From Cruorifilaria tuberocauda (taxonomy: Eukaryota; Nematoda; Chromadorea; Rhabditida; Onchocercidae), in assembly GCA_013365365.1 (NCBI GenBank), contig JABVXU010000247.1, positions 16,389 through 80,388 of the forward strand: a DNA stretch of 64,000 bases. Direction: 5' to 3'. Below, piece after piece: positions 50,301 through 64,000 of this stretch (its first letter is position 1; every line of letters starts with the position of its first letter). The position numbers were made by a program, and so were the translations under genes. Under the pieces are notes generated by a model that was not told the origin of the DNA, ran no database searches, and worked only from the letters and a program-made list of their open reading frames with translations.

Positions 50301-53300
50301 TTATCCGTGATCCAGTTTTTTTGAAGAAATGGGAGGCGGTGTGAAATTTGCAGAAGGTGGTATAAACATTCTCTCGGTTAAATAGCCAGCAATGCCCGAT
50401 GGAGCTCCTGAAATTAAAATTTTAATTTAATACCCAAATTTTAAAAATTTCAATATCAAACTTCATAATGATGGTTCCAATATAATAGCAAAATTTTCAC
50501 CTGCAATGGCATGCACATTGTTCGCTGGTATGAAAAGATCATGTCGTTGATCCTTGTATTGTGCCCAGATAGAGGACTCATCCAAAATTTCCGCAATTTT
50601 AGCTCCATATTGTAAATCTAATGAAACATTTTTTAAAGCACCCACTATTTCTGCTTTTGCTGCAGCAACATTATTGATACCTAGAAAAAGGTCGAAAAAC
50701 ATAAATTATCATTCATAAAAATTGTAGTAAATTTATAAAAAGGGTTAAAAGATCGTATAAAAAATAATTTTAGATTAGTTTGAAAAAGCGATATCAATCA
50801 TAACATTGAGCTTCGCCAGGATAAAAATAGAATGTCATAGATGAGTAAGCATTCGAAAAAATTACAAGTTTCACAGACTAAAATTTAAAGGAAAAATATC
50901 GTGTTATAATTGCTACAAACCTTTCATATTGTCACCAAGTAACTGCAATAAATACTCAACCATACCAGTAGAGAGCATTTGAGCAGCAAGATCGCTACAG
51001 TTTCGTTTCAACAAACACTTTAGTGCATGCGCTGAATCTCTGATTAACGCTGTAAAAACTCAAGCGACAAATTTACAAATATTTTACATGAGAAAAATTA
51101 AAGAATCATCTATACTTCCAATAATCTTCCTATTCATCAGATCGTCAATATATTTATTACAGCAACATTTCATCAGTCAAAAAATTACGTTTAATCCATT
51201 CATCGCTTGAAAGTTCAAAATGGATCAGACTAGTAAGTAAGCTGAAATATTATGCATTTAAAACTCATAAAATTCGCTAAACCAACCTGGTTGTTGTTTC
51301 ATTGATTTCATGATGCCTTCAATGCAGTTCAATTTGGCAAGTGAATCGGCACAGTACTAAAAACCCTGCATATTTATCTTGCCAATTTGTTATTAGAAAC
51401 GGTATGCGAAGATGGAAAAATTGAATTTGAAATATGTAAATCAATCAATAGTAGAAAATGGAATAAATTTTGACCGATAAAAAAATAGCAAAATCTGAAA
51501 TGAATAAGAAATTTATGAAGCGAAACGAACCGCATTTTCGACAAGATGGGAAAGAATTATAATCGATGAGTAAGAGGCATGAGCAGTTGACGAAGACATT
51601 AAGGCACAAAATTGTGGTAAATACCCTTGCGCTGGAAGCTGAAAAATATCACACATTTTATTATCTACATTTATCTGAACTACTTTAAATTGAACGGATC
51701 TTTTTTTTAACAAGAGAAATACTATTCGTATCCAATGTGCAATTGCACAGATGATGGAAAAACAAATCCTTTTTCCTGGAGCAGAATAAATATCAAATTT
51801 ATCAAGGAAGGATAGGATTGACCATCGTCTGTGAATAAACAATCTAATTATTATTTTAGCATAGCAAACGAAGAATGTAATGATGAGTTTATACCCTGAC
51901 TACTCCTAAAGATTATTTTGTCAAGCTAATACGAAGTTAAATCGAGGGGGAAAATTTTATTTAATAAATTCCAATAAAATAGTTGAAATATATACATGAT
52001 TGGCAACAGTCGGATGATTGGATAGCAAAGCAACGAATGCAGATGTAATAATATCCGAATCCGGTGTAGGCCGTTCCATACATTCCAGGACTTTTTCAAT
52101 CAATTCAGCAGTAAATTGTTTCGGATGACGCACCTGCCACGATGGATTTGCGATAAAAAGTCGTAAAAACACTCCCGCAATCACTAATTCATTGTCCATT
52201 ATATCAGAATATGCACATTTTTCATCCAATGGACACTGAAATTTAACAAGCTTCTGCATTAAACACTTTAGAAATTCGATTATTAAATTTTATTTGATTA
52301 ATTAATTTTCTTGTATCCTTGCTTTGCCAAAATGCTGTTATTTTAGATCTCAACATAAAATTTTAAGGGCCAAAAAATGCATAGAAAGGAATGTATAACA
52401 CTATCATCATGATACAACATAAAAAACATCCAAAGTAAACAGAATGATAGTGCATAAAAATCAATTGATCCTAAGAACAACTTGACATTCAGCGAATCGT
52501 CAAATTTTGTTCAGAACATTTCGTAATGAACCGAAAGAAAGATAAATGGAAGTAAAAAATACCGGTTTCCATTTTGTGCAAGGATTCTGCAACTGCAGTG
52601 AATTGAGTTGGTTCAATTCGTGCGAAACAACATTTTTCACATTCGAACGTACAACATCATTCCAAATCAACTCCGGATTTTCATGCTTTGAGTCAAACAT
52701 TGATAATCTGTGTTTGGCACGATATCAAAGTTTATGAAAGTTTTTGGAGAAACAATTGCATGCTGTTCAAATATCACTCCTTGTTATTTGAAATTTTCGA
52801 AATACAATAAGTTGAAGATCAAAATTATAAAATTTTAAAGGTTTCAAAATGCGTTACTTGAAGAAAAAATTTACTTACGCCGTCTGCGGTGAATCTCTTA
52901 AAGCATCCGTAAAAATGGATGGTAAGAAGCGCATAATAAATCGTGACCATCGTGGTCCAGTCAATCTATCTGCTTGCATTTTTGCCAATAACTCTGCTGC
53001 TAGTATGCGCGTCGCTGGATCGAACTGATCGTTGAAAAATACGCTTAAAATGTGCAGTAGGCCGCCTAGAACAGAGTACTATAAAAATTTCTCAAAATCT
53101 TGAAGTTCTTCATAAATTATAATCTATGTCATTCTTGCTATCAATCACTAGGGGTGGGTAAGGTTTCATTATATGCTATGGAACATTGACTTTTTGCATT
53201 TACAGTGATGGATAAAGTCATCAACAAAAATGATTCATATAACATAAAAACATTAAAACGAACAGAAAAATGAAAAAAATACAATAATGTGTACCAGTTC

Positions 53301-56300
53301 TATTATTAACTATCTAGTGATAAACTTTCGCAGTTATCAATATTCCAAGACGTATATCTCCCAGAATCCTATTTTTACTTTAATTATTGTTTTCGATCAT
53401 AAATAAAAGAAGACACACAAACATATTGAAAACAAGACTGATGAAAACATAAATAGCGATCTTCAAAGTTATTTTAAATAAAACGAAAATGGTTCTTTTT
53501 TTTGACAGGAGCATGACAAACTTCAACTTGTAAATAATCAGTTCTATCAATTTCATTTGTCTAAAATGAAATTTGAGCTAACCATAATCTAGGGACTCCT
53601 TGACAATCTTTGTATTTGATGCCAATGTGATCATCGTAGAAAGAACGGTTGGAATAACTGCAAGTAATGCACTTAAGTAATCTCATGAGAAAAAGAGAAC
53701 TTCAAATTAGTATTTCAAATGAAACCCATATAATTTTAGACTCTTATTCCATAATCATTAAATGTTGTAAAGATTCAATATTAATTCTACTTCGTGATAT
53801 TTACATAATAACATATCTGGTATATCTTACACCATCATTAGAAGGTAACATACGAGGAACAAAGATTGATGTACTAAATGTTATACCTTACATTTGGCAA
53901 TTTCAATCTCTGAAATATTTGCAGTAAAAGTCTACATTAGTGACACATCACAACACACAAGCAGTTTGTTTACAACCATCGACTTACAGCTGTGATTTTG
54001 TAGAATTAAGGAAAACAACAGAGGTAACTGTGAAGAACCAGCGATATCAGCAACGCATTCGCGATTTACAGAACTTAACGATATCAACTGTAAACTAATT
54101 ACGGTTATGAATTACCATTAAAAAAAGGATAAATGCAATTCAATAAAGTGACTATCAAAAAGCATGAATTGAAATGTCGATTACATCAGACTATCGAATT
54201 ATAAAAAATAAGCTCACTTTCAAAGCAATTCCTTGTATTTCCACAGATTCCTGAAGTTTAAGAAATGAAAACAATAATCTGTAGTGCCCAATTAAGAGGA
54301 TTTCAAGACCTAAAAAGATAAAAGATAGCGTGGATATCAAAATAAAAATTTACATAATATACAGACTTTTCGACATAAGGTAAAAATTATCCGATATGAT
54401 GTAATGAAAAATGGAGTAAATCCTTTGTGTTGATGAAATCATAGAATAAAACATTATATATTACATCACACCTGCGTTTGCAATAAGTAAATTGGCAAGT
54501 GCCTGTAACGACATAAGAGTATGCTGTAGAATCTCATCCGATATAGTAGTAGCAGGCTCAATACACCAGTCAATTATTGTATCATCCTTTTTTTCATTTA
54601 TTTCTTTTTCATCTCCAAATAATTGTTCAGCTTTTTCTTGCAAGAAATCCAGCAAATCCATACAAAATTTCTTTGGTTCCTAAAACTTCTTTATTTCGCT
54701 TTTCAAACAGAAGAAAAAATGCTCAATTCGGTTGCCTGTCCGTCCTTCTAGACTACAAATTAATAAGTAACATGGTATTCAAAAAAATTTTTACTATGAA
54801 TTGAAATAATTCAGGATATCATAAACATCATATAAACTTGATCGAAAGTCAAACGAAACATCCGCAAGATTATCCATTTGCAGTAACATTGTCAAAGTTA
54901 AAAATAATATGCAAAATTCTACATCCAAATGATTGGAAGAAACGACATACCTGTATGTTAAAATTCGGTTGTTCATTGTAAATACGTATAAATATATCAC
55001 CTACAATCAATTCCTTTTCATGTGCAGAAAGCTTGAATTCGCCACCAAACAGCTCACTCTATAATAGATTTTTCTCCGTCAAAAAAAAAACGGGAGAATT
55101 ATAAAAAAAAAAAACAATTTAATGTTTTATGAAACTATTAAAAATTATTATAAAAAAATACTGAAAAATAAGAAATACATATGCTGTAGATGTCATGAAC
55201 GTAACAAAATGAAAAGAATAATCCATTAAATTCAAAGAAAAATTAAACATGAAAAACCGTATTGAATATCGAATTTCGATGATGTTCGACAAATTCCAGT
55301 AATTCACTCCGTATGCTATTATCCCAAATAAGATATGGATCTTCCGTATTACTGTTCAAAATTTTCAATACCTGATATCAAAATAAAATATTAGTAAGCT
55401 AAGCAAAAAATTTATTTTCCAAAAACCAGGTTTTGTCAAGTTTAAATTCTGCAGTAATCATTTATTTGACTCAGAAAATTATGTAAAAATTTTTACACGA
55501 TCATTATCCTCAAACTGCTGCATAAGTCGACATATATAAGGTGTAAGCATAGCTCTGAGACTTTTTTGTACACCATCATTATCAGGTGTTCCTTGCCGGA
55601 ATCCAGCTAGACATGCCAATGCTTCACATCCATATCGTGCTAGCTTATTGTGCAACGATTGTTTATTTGTTTCTTCACTATGTTCCACACCTATATTAAT
55701 TCAAAAAACTTATAAATATAGTTCCATTAAAAAAAGTTTTTTCAATCTTCAAGGTTTCAATTAGAACTTCTCTTAACTCAAAATGATTTACTACACTTCT
55801 CGAAGCTCCCCACATGAATCAAAAGTTTTAAAAAGCTATTATATGTGTATAGGTAATCTGCGTAAGAAAAATAAAAAAAGTTTAACCTCCTTCATCGAGG
55901 GTATAGTCATATCGAAAGAGATATGGGATCAACTGCCAAATAACACCCGATTGAAAAAGATGCATTTGAAGAATGGTGCAAACAGAAAGTGAACAGATAC
56001 ATTCTGCAGCGGCGCATGCAAGATGAATGATATGCTGAAACACAACATTCCCTTAAAAGTTGCAAATTTCATTACGTTTGCAGCTAACAAAGTTATATGT
56101 TCAAAATCTTTGAAATGAAATTCCTATCCCTTTAAAATTCTTTCCCAATGTTAAAATTGCTGCAATATCTCAATAGTTTTTAACACGCATGATGCGAACC
56201 TTGACAACGAATGAAAACTTACACTGAACTGCAAAAGCCTGCATATGCTACTGAACAAAGTTGGCATTTCTGAAATTTTTTCACGACAAGCATCAAACTG

Positions 56301-59300
56301 AGCGGCTGTTCCAAAGCAGTAAAGAGAATGGATACAAACCTAAAATAAAAACTTAGCTTACTTTGGCTGATAAATATAAATTAAATAAATGGATTAACTT
56401 GCAAAATGCTGAGATATATAAACATTTAAGGAAGGTAAATATCTAATTTCCCAATGATAGCAAAATACATGTAACGCGGTTTTTAACTTTCAACAACAGT
56501 AGAAATAAAGGTTTTGTTGTTAATAGTAAGTAACTCTGATGCTAGCAAAATCTATGAGCATTATTAAAAAATTTTTTTTTCTATTAGATAAGATAATAGA
56601 TAAGGTCCAATTCTGCATCACTGATAAGAGAAAAATAGAACCATTAGTAACTGATGAAAAACAATAAACGTTATACTTGCACAGCCATATGATCCATCTT
56701 TGAACTTAAATTGATCATCGAGGCGCACCGTTCAAATGCTGCCAATAGTACCTGAAACATTTACCATTTTCTCCACTAAAAAATTTTCCCTTTCTACAAT
56801 CTAAAAAATATAATAGAATGATTATTAGAATGAAAAAATAGAATGATTACTTCACATAATTTTTTAATTGAATTTCATAGATATTTGCACTTATAATTTA
56901 AAAAACATAAAATGAACAATTATACCAATAAGCACAAGAAATTAATCCTTCATACATTTCATGCAAATGTAATAAAAAATAATCTAAAAGATTTCTAGAA
57001 TAAATTCGTTTATTCCAAACTACAGCTACAAAGTAATGAGAAAACTTCCTACTGCCAAAACTGTCACGAAAATTAAATTAAAATACTAACTTCTAAACCG
57101 GCATCACGTCTTAGCTGTTCAGCATTCAAAGCAGAACTCATCAGAGTGTAACGACATAACTCCACCGCAGCTTCAAGTAATCGTCCACCGCCTTTCATAA
57201 ACAGCGCATCATCTTTCGATTCCAAATCTATTGTTTTAATTAACTGTCCGTAACCGGCGTATTTATAAGGTGAAAGTTCTGAAAAAAACATTTGTAATCA
57301 ATAGAAAAAATAGAATATTTGTGTCAGACATTTTACGCAAGTTTCAAAACATATTAACAAACTTCTATTACAAATTTTTCTTAGTGAAGCATTTTTATTA
57401 GTAAATACACATTAACTTCCAAATTAGCGCGATGTCTCAACTACTAAATGTTTAAAGTTTTAATATATCTAAAACTCATGGATAGTTCATTGTTTGCGCA
57501 CAAGCATTTAAGAACTGCAAATCATTCCTTCGAGAAAATCCTCAATTCATTCAACTATTGACATTTTTCGATATTTACAAAATTTTCAAACAAAGAATAA
57601 ACAAACTTTCAGAATAATTTTTGTAAACAATCGACTGAGCTTGCAAACACAGAATAACACGTTCCAAATCTGGTACAATGGAATGATGAACATTTGATGT
57701 AAGTAGTTCATAGGCAGATGTTATCTGTTCAAATATTTCTCGTCCATCAGGATTTTTATCCGGATGATACTTTTGAGCTAGCTTAAAGTAAGCGCGCCGC
57801 ACCTCAGTTTTATTTTTCCATCTGAAAATAAGAAAGACATTTTTCATCCTATAGTGCGGATAACAGACAAATTGAATATTCAGGTTCATGAAAGAAAAAT
57901 TACGTAGATTCATCACTGGAAAGTAGCAAAACGGAACATGCTCGTTCTAAAGACATTGCAGGTGGTTTCTTATCAATTTCGTCTAACCATGTTGCCAAAC
58001 AACAACGCAAAAATGCAACCTAAAATTGAAAAAAAAAAACATTATTAAATTGCTTTCATTGAGAACACGAAAAATGAAAAGTACATTTTTCAAAATATAA
58101 GATCAGCTTAGTAGTTTAAAATCTAAAGCCATCAGCCTCAACTCACATATTTAAAATACATTTGGAGTAAGAAAACCTTGCAACTAGTCAGCATAACAAA
58201 ATCCCCTCTCACATATAATTTTCTCTGAATTTTCAAAATCCAGAATATTTTCTAAAAAATTTAAAATATTTCTTCGCTATATCAGATAAAGTAAGCACTA
58301 ATTTAAGCTTGAACAGTTTTTTAGAGCTATTTTATCATAAAGTTTTTTAGAGCTATTTTATCATAAAATGTATTAGTTTACTCACCGGATCACGTATCGG
58401 CCAGGAAGGGAAACGTTTAGTGTTGCAAAGCAGTCTCAAGTAATACACGTGGCAAAATAATTCTCCTTCAAGCTGCGCATAATCAATGGCAGGGATAGGG
58501 CAATATTGATACAAAGCTTTGATGTTTGATGGAAGCCTAATGGAAAAATCGCTGATATGTACAGCAATCCTCTCAATCATATGTCTCCTAAAATTATAGC
58601 ATATCATCAATAAAGATTGCAATTCCTATTCATTTTTCATATTTCCAGTGATGAGATAAAAGATACAAATGGATACCTCATTTCATTACTCCATATAATT
58701 TCTGGATTATCGAATTCACCCAAAAAAGTTTGGGCAAATTTTTCGGCACCGTATTCCTCCAAGTACAAAATTGCGGCTTCCGGAAGTAATGGGCTCAAAA
58801 TACTACGTGAAACAGATTCTGATTTTGCCTAAACAAACCATATATTAAATATATGCAGAATTCAAAAAAATTAATTAAAAAAACCTTATAAAGTTTAAAA
58901 AATATCATGACTCACCACCGCTGATCGAAATGCTTGCTTCATATGTGTATAATGAAGGAAACGTGCAATTGGCAGTATATTTGAACCATTGTACATAAGA
59001 ATGAAGAAAAATACACCCGAAAGATATAACCGTGATAAAAAAGGATTATCCTGTAACACTCCATTAACGAAAAATTATTAATTTCTTAGATCATCTATTT
59101 TCAGAATGTTCACCGTTAATCTTCTTAAAGTATTGTGTACAATGAGATTAAATTCCAATAAAAATGATGAAGCACTTATTACTAAAAACTATGCATTAGA
59201 ATAATCAACAAATAAAGTCACATAAATCAAAGTTCTTAGCAGTTAGCAAGTAAAATAAATGAAGTGAAAAAGTAAGTGGATCTTATAATGGAGAACCATT

Positions 59301-62300
59301 AAACTAATTTCAAGCATGCTTCGATTAGGCTCTTCAGGAAAGACAGTCGTATAGTTAAGGAATGACAATTGCAAATAAAAAAATTTGAAAATTAAATATA
59401 TAAACAAGTTTTCATAGAAACAAAAACCTCAAGAATATGGAGTAACAAGGATGCAACCCGTTGTACAATAGCAGGATCGTAGGTTAGAAGTAGCTGAACA
59501 ATTTGATAAAGTAATACTGGCTCAGATAAATTCCGTTTGACATGTGGTAACGGTCTCACTATATATTCATTTTCATCTCTGAAATGAAAGAGGATATCTC
59601 CTTATTTGCTTATCTTTGTTTCACTGGAAGGCAAACACTTAAAAACAATAAAAAACGTACTAGTTTGATGGAAGAATTTAACAATAAGTAGAGAAATTTT
59701 TGAATTCACTAAATTTATTTATATTTTTGGAATTGGAGTCATCATCTCACAATTAAATTTTTTGAATTTGAAGCAAACTGCGGTTTTCATTAAGAAATTA
59801 TTGAGGAATAGAAAAAACCTGAATTCAGACTTTAAATTCATCAAATTAACAAACCTTGATGGAAAAAACGTGCACATTTGAATGAAAATATCCAGAATAA
59901 GTGTGCAAAGCTCTGTAAAATTATATAGTGAATTAGTTCCCAATGAACAGCACACAGTCCATCGAAACTGTGAAACTGCTGAAAGAGTTGTCCACTGGTC
60001 CAGTCCTTGTGCCCATATTTGTGTTCGTTCAAAAATTACTTTCTGGTTATAAAGCTTTTTCATCTGAATACAAATTGAGTTAAGTATGTAAATTTTGAAT
60101 ATGGATCTGGAAAAAACAACATTTCAATGCTCACACATTCTTAGAGATCAAAATTGCTGCCAAAACATCTTTACTTTTGATATTAACGAACTCCGAAAGG
60201 AAAGAAAGAAAGCAAGAAGAAGAAATTATGCTAGAATTAACTGGAAAATTAGCGCACTCGAATTTCAGTAGAATTTGTAGAATACCTCATTAAAAGTTAC
60301 TGGGCCTTGTCGTTTACCTGCCTTATCAGTATAATACCATTCCGTGGTACCATCATTTTTTGGCGAAATATCAGCCTCAATTACATTTGTTTGGACCTAT
60401 AAATGAATTATAAATATTCGTATTCAAATAAATCACTTCCATAGTCAATAAACTTTACTATATTTAAATGGTATATCAAAAGTAAAGTGTTTATTTACAA
60501 GGAAATAAAACCTGATTATGAATTTTTGCTCGGTTTACGTGAAGATGAGCAAGAACCGCCATGTCTGTGAGTAGTGGTAATACACCAGCACTTAACAATT
60601 CACGGACGTTGTCTTTATTCTGTACTAATTTACCGATTAAGAATATCTGAAAATACATGAAGATACTTTCAAAATTTTAATAAGACAAATTTCAAGCAAA
60701 TAGTGATACAGAAGAACTGTCCATTAAATTATTTCAGTAACTTTCCGAAGATTGACGATACGAGTTCTTTTATTCTCTATAATGTTTGATTTGATAGCCG
60801 ATTTGTCTTTTTTGTAATTGCAGAAAAATTTTCAACATAAAATAATATAAAAATATGAAATGGACTGGATATTTTCTTTTACTGGACAATTCTAAAGAAT
60901 TAGTACAATTATACGTTTTTCAAAGTAAGAAATAAACCTCGAATCAAAATGACAATCAAACACCAAGATGAAGATCTACTTTAAAATTCTACAAATTTAC
61001 ACACCAAATGATCTCGTTCAGCTGGATTGGAACACCTTGATAACATATTGACAATATATTTGGAATCCATAAATGGCCCAATGGTGATGTGATGACGTCC
61101 GTATGTTATAGCCATTGCTTTCAAACAAAGACAACGCATTTCACTTTTTGCCGAGAGCAGGAATCGATGATAAACACTATTGAAAAAATAGCCCCTACAA
61201 ATCAAAATTAATTTGAAATTTAAAGATCCACTGTGGAAATTTTTGATTACCACTACAAAAGAGCAAATATAAGTTCCATCATCAATTCGTACCAATTCGG
61301 TTCTATAAGTTCATTTGCCTACTTAATGTACGGCAGAAGAAAAAATATGTTTTTAATAGTAATGAAGCTTTTATGAAAATATTTGAAACTGACGCATTAT
61401 GTATCGGCGTAGCATTGGCATCATTCTCTTGCAACAAGATTCGTAAATAATAATCACCAATTTTAACTTCATCAGCCAAAGATGGATATCGAACCTAATC
61501 AGTTGCAATAAAGTTTTACATTTTAACGATATCGACTTATTGTAAACAAAAATGAATCACATCACCGATCTGGCGCCATATTTCATGTGAAAACAGAAAA
61601 ATAAATTAATAGAGGAGTGAAATTACTATAAATGAAATTTCCGATAAATCAAACCTGAAATTCGGTATGATTCCATGAGATTGGAATATTGGTAAGTACA
61701 ATCTCTTTTTCCTGCTCCAAAATTCTCATTTCATCTTCGATGGAACGCCGAAATTCTTCCCGCGTTGTTTCATTCCATATTAAATCAGCCTTCAATAAAA
61801 ATGATACTCAGCAACTAAGAATAAAAAAGATGGAAAATAGTGTCAGATTTTGATTAAATCATAAGTCATAACTTCATGTCAGTTAATTTTACCATTAAAA
61901 TTGAAATTTCATAATGGTTATTGTAAAATAAATAACACGTAATCACTGAGGAATTTCCGAGTGGTGACACAGAAAAAAAAAGATATGATCAAGTTTACGA
62001 TCGAAAAAGATACGACTTTTATAAGAAATAAATAAAGAGAAACATACTTACCTTACAATGATCTCTAGCGAACTGGAAGCAAAACAACTTCCAATTCACT
62101 CCACTTTTTATTCGTTGTCGCCTCTTACGTAATATAACTGGTCTCTGCATTTTATCCTGCTGGAAACAACTGGTAAAACAGCCTGATTCAAAAACTCAAA
62201 TTTTAATTCAATATCTGAATATATAATAAATATTTAAACTATTTTTACAAAGTTGATATAAATTGAAACACAGTAGCACCATTGTGTATTTACGTTATTA

Positions 62301-63663
62301 TGAAGGCATACGATATTACTGATAGTGATAATACTACCACTACCTTAGGCGACCTTTATTTTTTTGCATATTAGCGTCTTCAATGACCGCTTTAACTGCG
62401 TTCACTAAGGTATTGCTTGACTGCATTGAATAAGAGAACATAATAACATTTTCATATCTTCAGAAATCAATCTTACATAAATATGTGATGAATCTTACTC
62501 TTAAATTTGATATTAAACACTTGTGAAAATCAGCCGACAGTAGCATAAATTCTTACATCTTTCTTTTGCAGAAATTTATATTCCAAATTCCAATGCTGCA
62601 ACAATCGATCAAGTTTTGTTTCCAGTTGCAGTTGCACTTGCTGAACTTGCTCCTGAAAAAAATACCGGAAAACCAGATTTCATTCAAAAAAAAAAAGAAA
62701 AAATTAAAGTACATGGCATAAATGAAAATACGCAATATTATTACTGTCCTTTACGGTAAAATTAACACTTATGTTTACCAAAAGATGATTTTGCTTTGAT
62801 TCTTCACTAGCCATTTCCAAATTATTTCGTATCAACAGATAATCTACTTCCACAACATTTGGTTTCTCGACGGAATCCATATAATCCAGTAACCCTCGAG
62901 GCTAAAATGACAATGTATTATTGAGACACAGTAAATATTTCAAATTTTATTAAAATTTTTTTTAACGTTAAATTGCTTTAGGTTCACACAATAAGTTCGT
63001 TTTAAGGTAAAAAATCTTACCAAACACCTTGAAAGCAAATCAGCGGCAGCATTATTATCAGCAATCCACAGTGAAAGCAGATGTCCACTGAGCTGTTTAT
63101 TCGCAAGAATTCGAAGATCGCGACCGACAGTAAGTAAAGCCATATGAAGATGTACTAAAAATGCTCCCTCTGTTAATGATAACATTTGCATCTTTTTAGA
63201 AATTTCTATTGTCGATTCCTCAATGATTGCACGCAATACCATACCAGCTCCTGAAGAACTGGATTATATGATTATATGCCATGTCAAACAAACTTATTTA
63301 TAAATGCAGTCAAGTACAAATCATAATTAAAAATAAAGAAAAAAGTGAAACAGCCAGAGACTCAAGAAGAAATTAAATATATCTCTACCTAATTATATTT
63401 TTATCAAATTCTCCAGCTAATTAACAGCTATCTTGTCGGATTTCAATTGATTTGAAGTTCTCATTTATTCTGGTCTACTAACCTTTAATAATTGTCATCG
63501 ATGAATACTGAAAAAGCCGATAAAACCTTGATCCACGTTCAGCAACCATTTCGAGCAATAAATCGAACATAGTACCAGGAGTTGTCTCGCTATATGGAGG
63601 ACATAGAGCATATGTGAGAAAATCAAGCATGCTAGCAATAACAAGCGCACCAGTTCTTCGTTC
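50301..63663 (-). CDS. rme-8: RME-8/DNAJC13 endosomal J-domain protein, 3' three quarters (5' end off the right edge)
   Basis: Thirty-seven minus-strand exons, 5' to 3': 63483-63663, 63021-63250, 62779-62901, 62557-62652, 62344-62420, 62052-62169, 61655-61789, 61394-61494, 61005-61194, 60512-60646, 60286-60396, 59855-60063, 59428-59578, 58916-59050, 58677-58828, 58386-58587, 57904-58019, 57607-57821, 57091-57278, 56677-56751, 56223-56339, 55887-56034, 55497-55690, 55258-55371, 54951-55058, 54472-54679, 54218-54309, 53988-54087, 53583-53657, 52879-53065, 52563-52707, 51996-52235, 51531-51638, 51287-51356, 50921-51049, 50501-50680, 50301-50407. Phases agree throughout: 5262 nt, about 1753 residues. 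A GYF_2-type domain ([15 protein letters not shown]) lies in exons 11-12. The J domain in exons 17-18 keeps the HPD triad ([15 protein letters not shown]). Armadillo-like helical repeats fill the rest, with blocks such as [17 protein letters not shown] and [19 protein letters not shown]-8 recruits Hsc70 on early endosomes and works with SNX1/retromer in receptor recycling. Full-length family members are near 2250 aa, so about 500 N-terminal residues lie outside. Junctions at 61394 and 55258 use weaker donors. Confidence 0.95.
58316..58367. repeat. exact 26 bp tandem duplication in an RME-8 intron
   Basis: Two identical adjacent 26 bp copies beginning GTTTTTTAGAGCTATT, just 3' (on the minus strand) of the exon at 58386-58587. 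Likely a recent slippage event. Confidence 0.9.
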
Positions 63664-64000
63664 CTAAAACTGTTGAAATTCCAACAAAGTATACAATCAT
63701 CTTATTAACCTTCAGATTCTGACACCTTCAGTTTTACCTTCAGATTCTGACAACTTATTCAGTTTAAAGTCAAAAAAAAATTTCTAATTATTAAAACTAT
63801 TAAAGTTTTACGATACAGAAATATTTCATCCACAAATTTACCAGATTTTAGTCATTAAATGCAATAATTACTCTATTTACATATATTTGCAGCTTTCTAA
63901 AGCAAAAAGTAAAAACAGTCTCACAATCCATTTATTGCGCTATTGAAGAATTTTCCACTTGATAATAAATCATATATATTAGATTATATGATATGATATG
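63664..64000. other. intron of the RME-8 gene reaching the window edge
   Basis: No exon recognised between the acceptor at 63664 and the end of the window. It contains a short duplicated block, CCTTCAGATTCTGACA, near 63709 and 63737. Confidence 0.6.

Noticed and set aside
61257..61302. A 46-base exon-like stretch in RME-8 between exons at 61394 and 61005
   Set aside because: Its entry phase does not match any usable donor of the previous exon, whereas skipping it joins exons in frame and fits the family.
62150..62172. Tandem NAGNAG-type acceptor at the RME-8 exon 62052-62169
   Set aside because: The CAGCAG acceptors give the wrong phase after the preceding exon; the TTACCAG acceptor at 62170 restores it.

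Overview
This window is nuclear DNA of a nematode, most likely a spirurid or filarial (clade III) species. It is strongly AT-rich, its genes are split into many small exons by introns ending in TTTCAG or TTTTAG, and the proteins match the nematode/animal MYRF, nicotinic receptor, EMX/CEH-2 and RME-8 families. The species is not determined. All gene models were assembled by hand from splice signals, reading-frame phase and protein-family similarity; no database search was possible.

Layout: (1) 250-1614, minus: 5' part of a RING-type zinc-finger gene running off the left edge. (2) 3192-19938, plus: a complete 17-exon MYRF membrane-bound transcription factor (about 1109 aa) behind a 6.3 kb first intron. 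(3) 22517-27157, plus: a complete 12-exon nicotinic acetylcholine receptor alpha-type subunit (495 aa) of the UNC-38/UNC-63 group. (4) 33712-38719, plus: a 4-exon EMX/CEH-2 homeobox gene (about 343 aa) with a long His-rich N-terminal region. (5) 38720-50300: gene-poor, with a roughly 180 bp inverted-repeat pair and, all on the minus strand, three small unrecognised gene candidates (92 aa secreted; a Cys-rich fragment; an 89 aa five-exon gene). (6) 50301-63663, minus: 37 exons (about 1753 codons) of the C-terminal three quarters of RME-8/DNAJC13; its 5' end lies beyond the right edge.

There is no operon-like packing and no sign that the main genes act in one pathway. Two are developmental transcription factors, one is a synaptic/muscle ion-channel subunit and one is an endosomal co-chaperone. 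No CRISPR array, rRNA, tRNA, intact transposon or prokaryote-type system was seen. The most worthwhile points are a phase-compatible alternative first exon of the MYRF gene, a possible GC-AG or weak-donor last intron in the same gene, unusual pore-lining residues in the receptor, the inverted repeat, and the cluster of small minus-strand genes.
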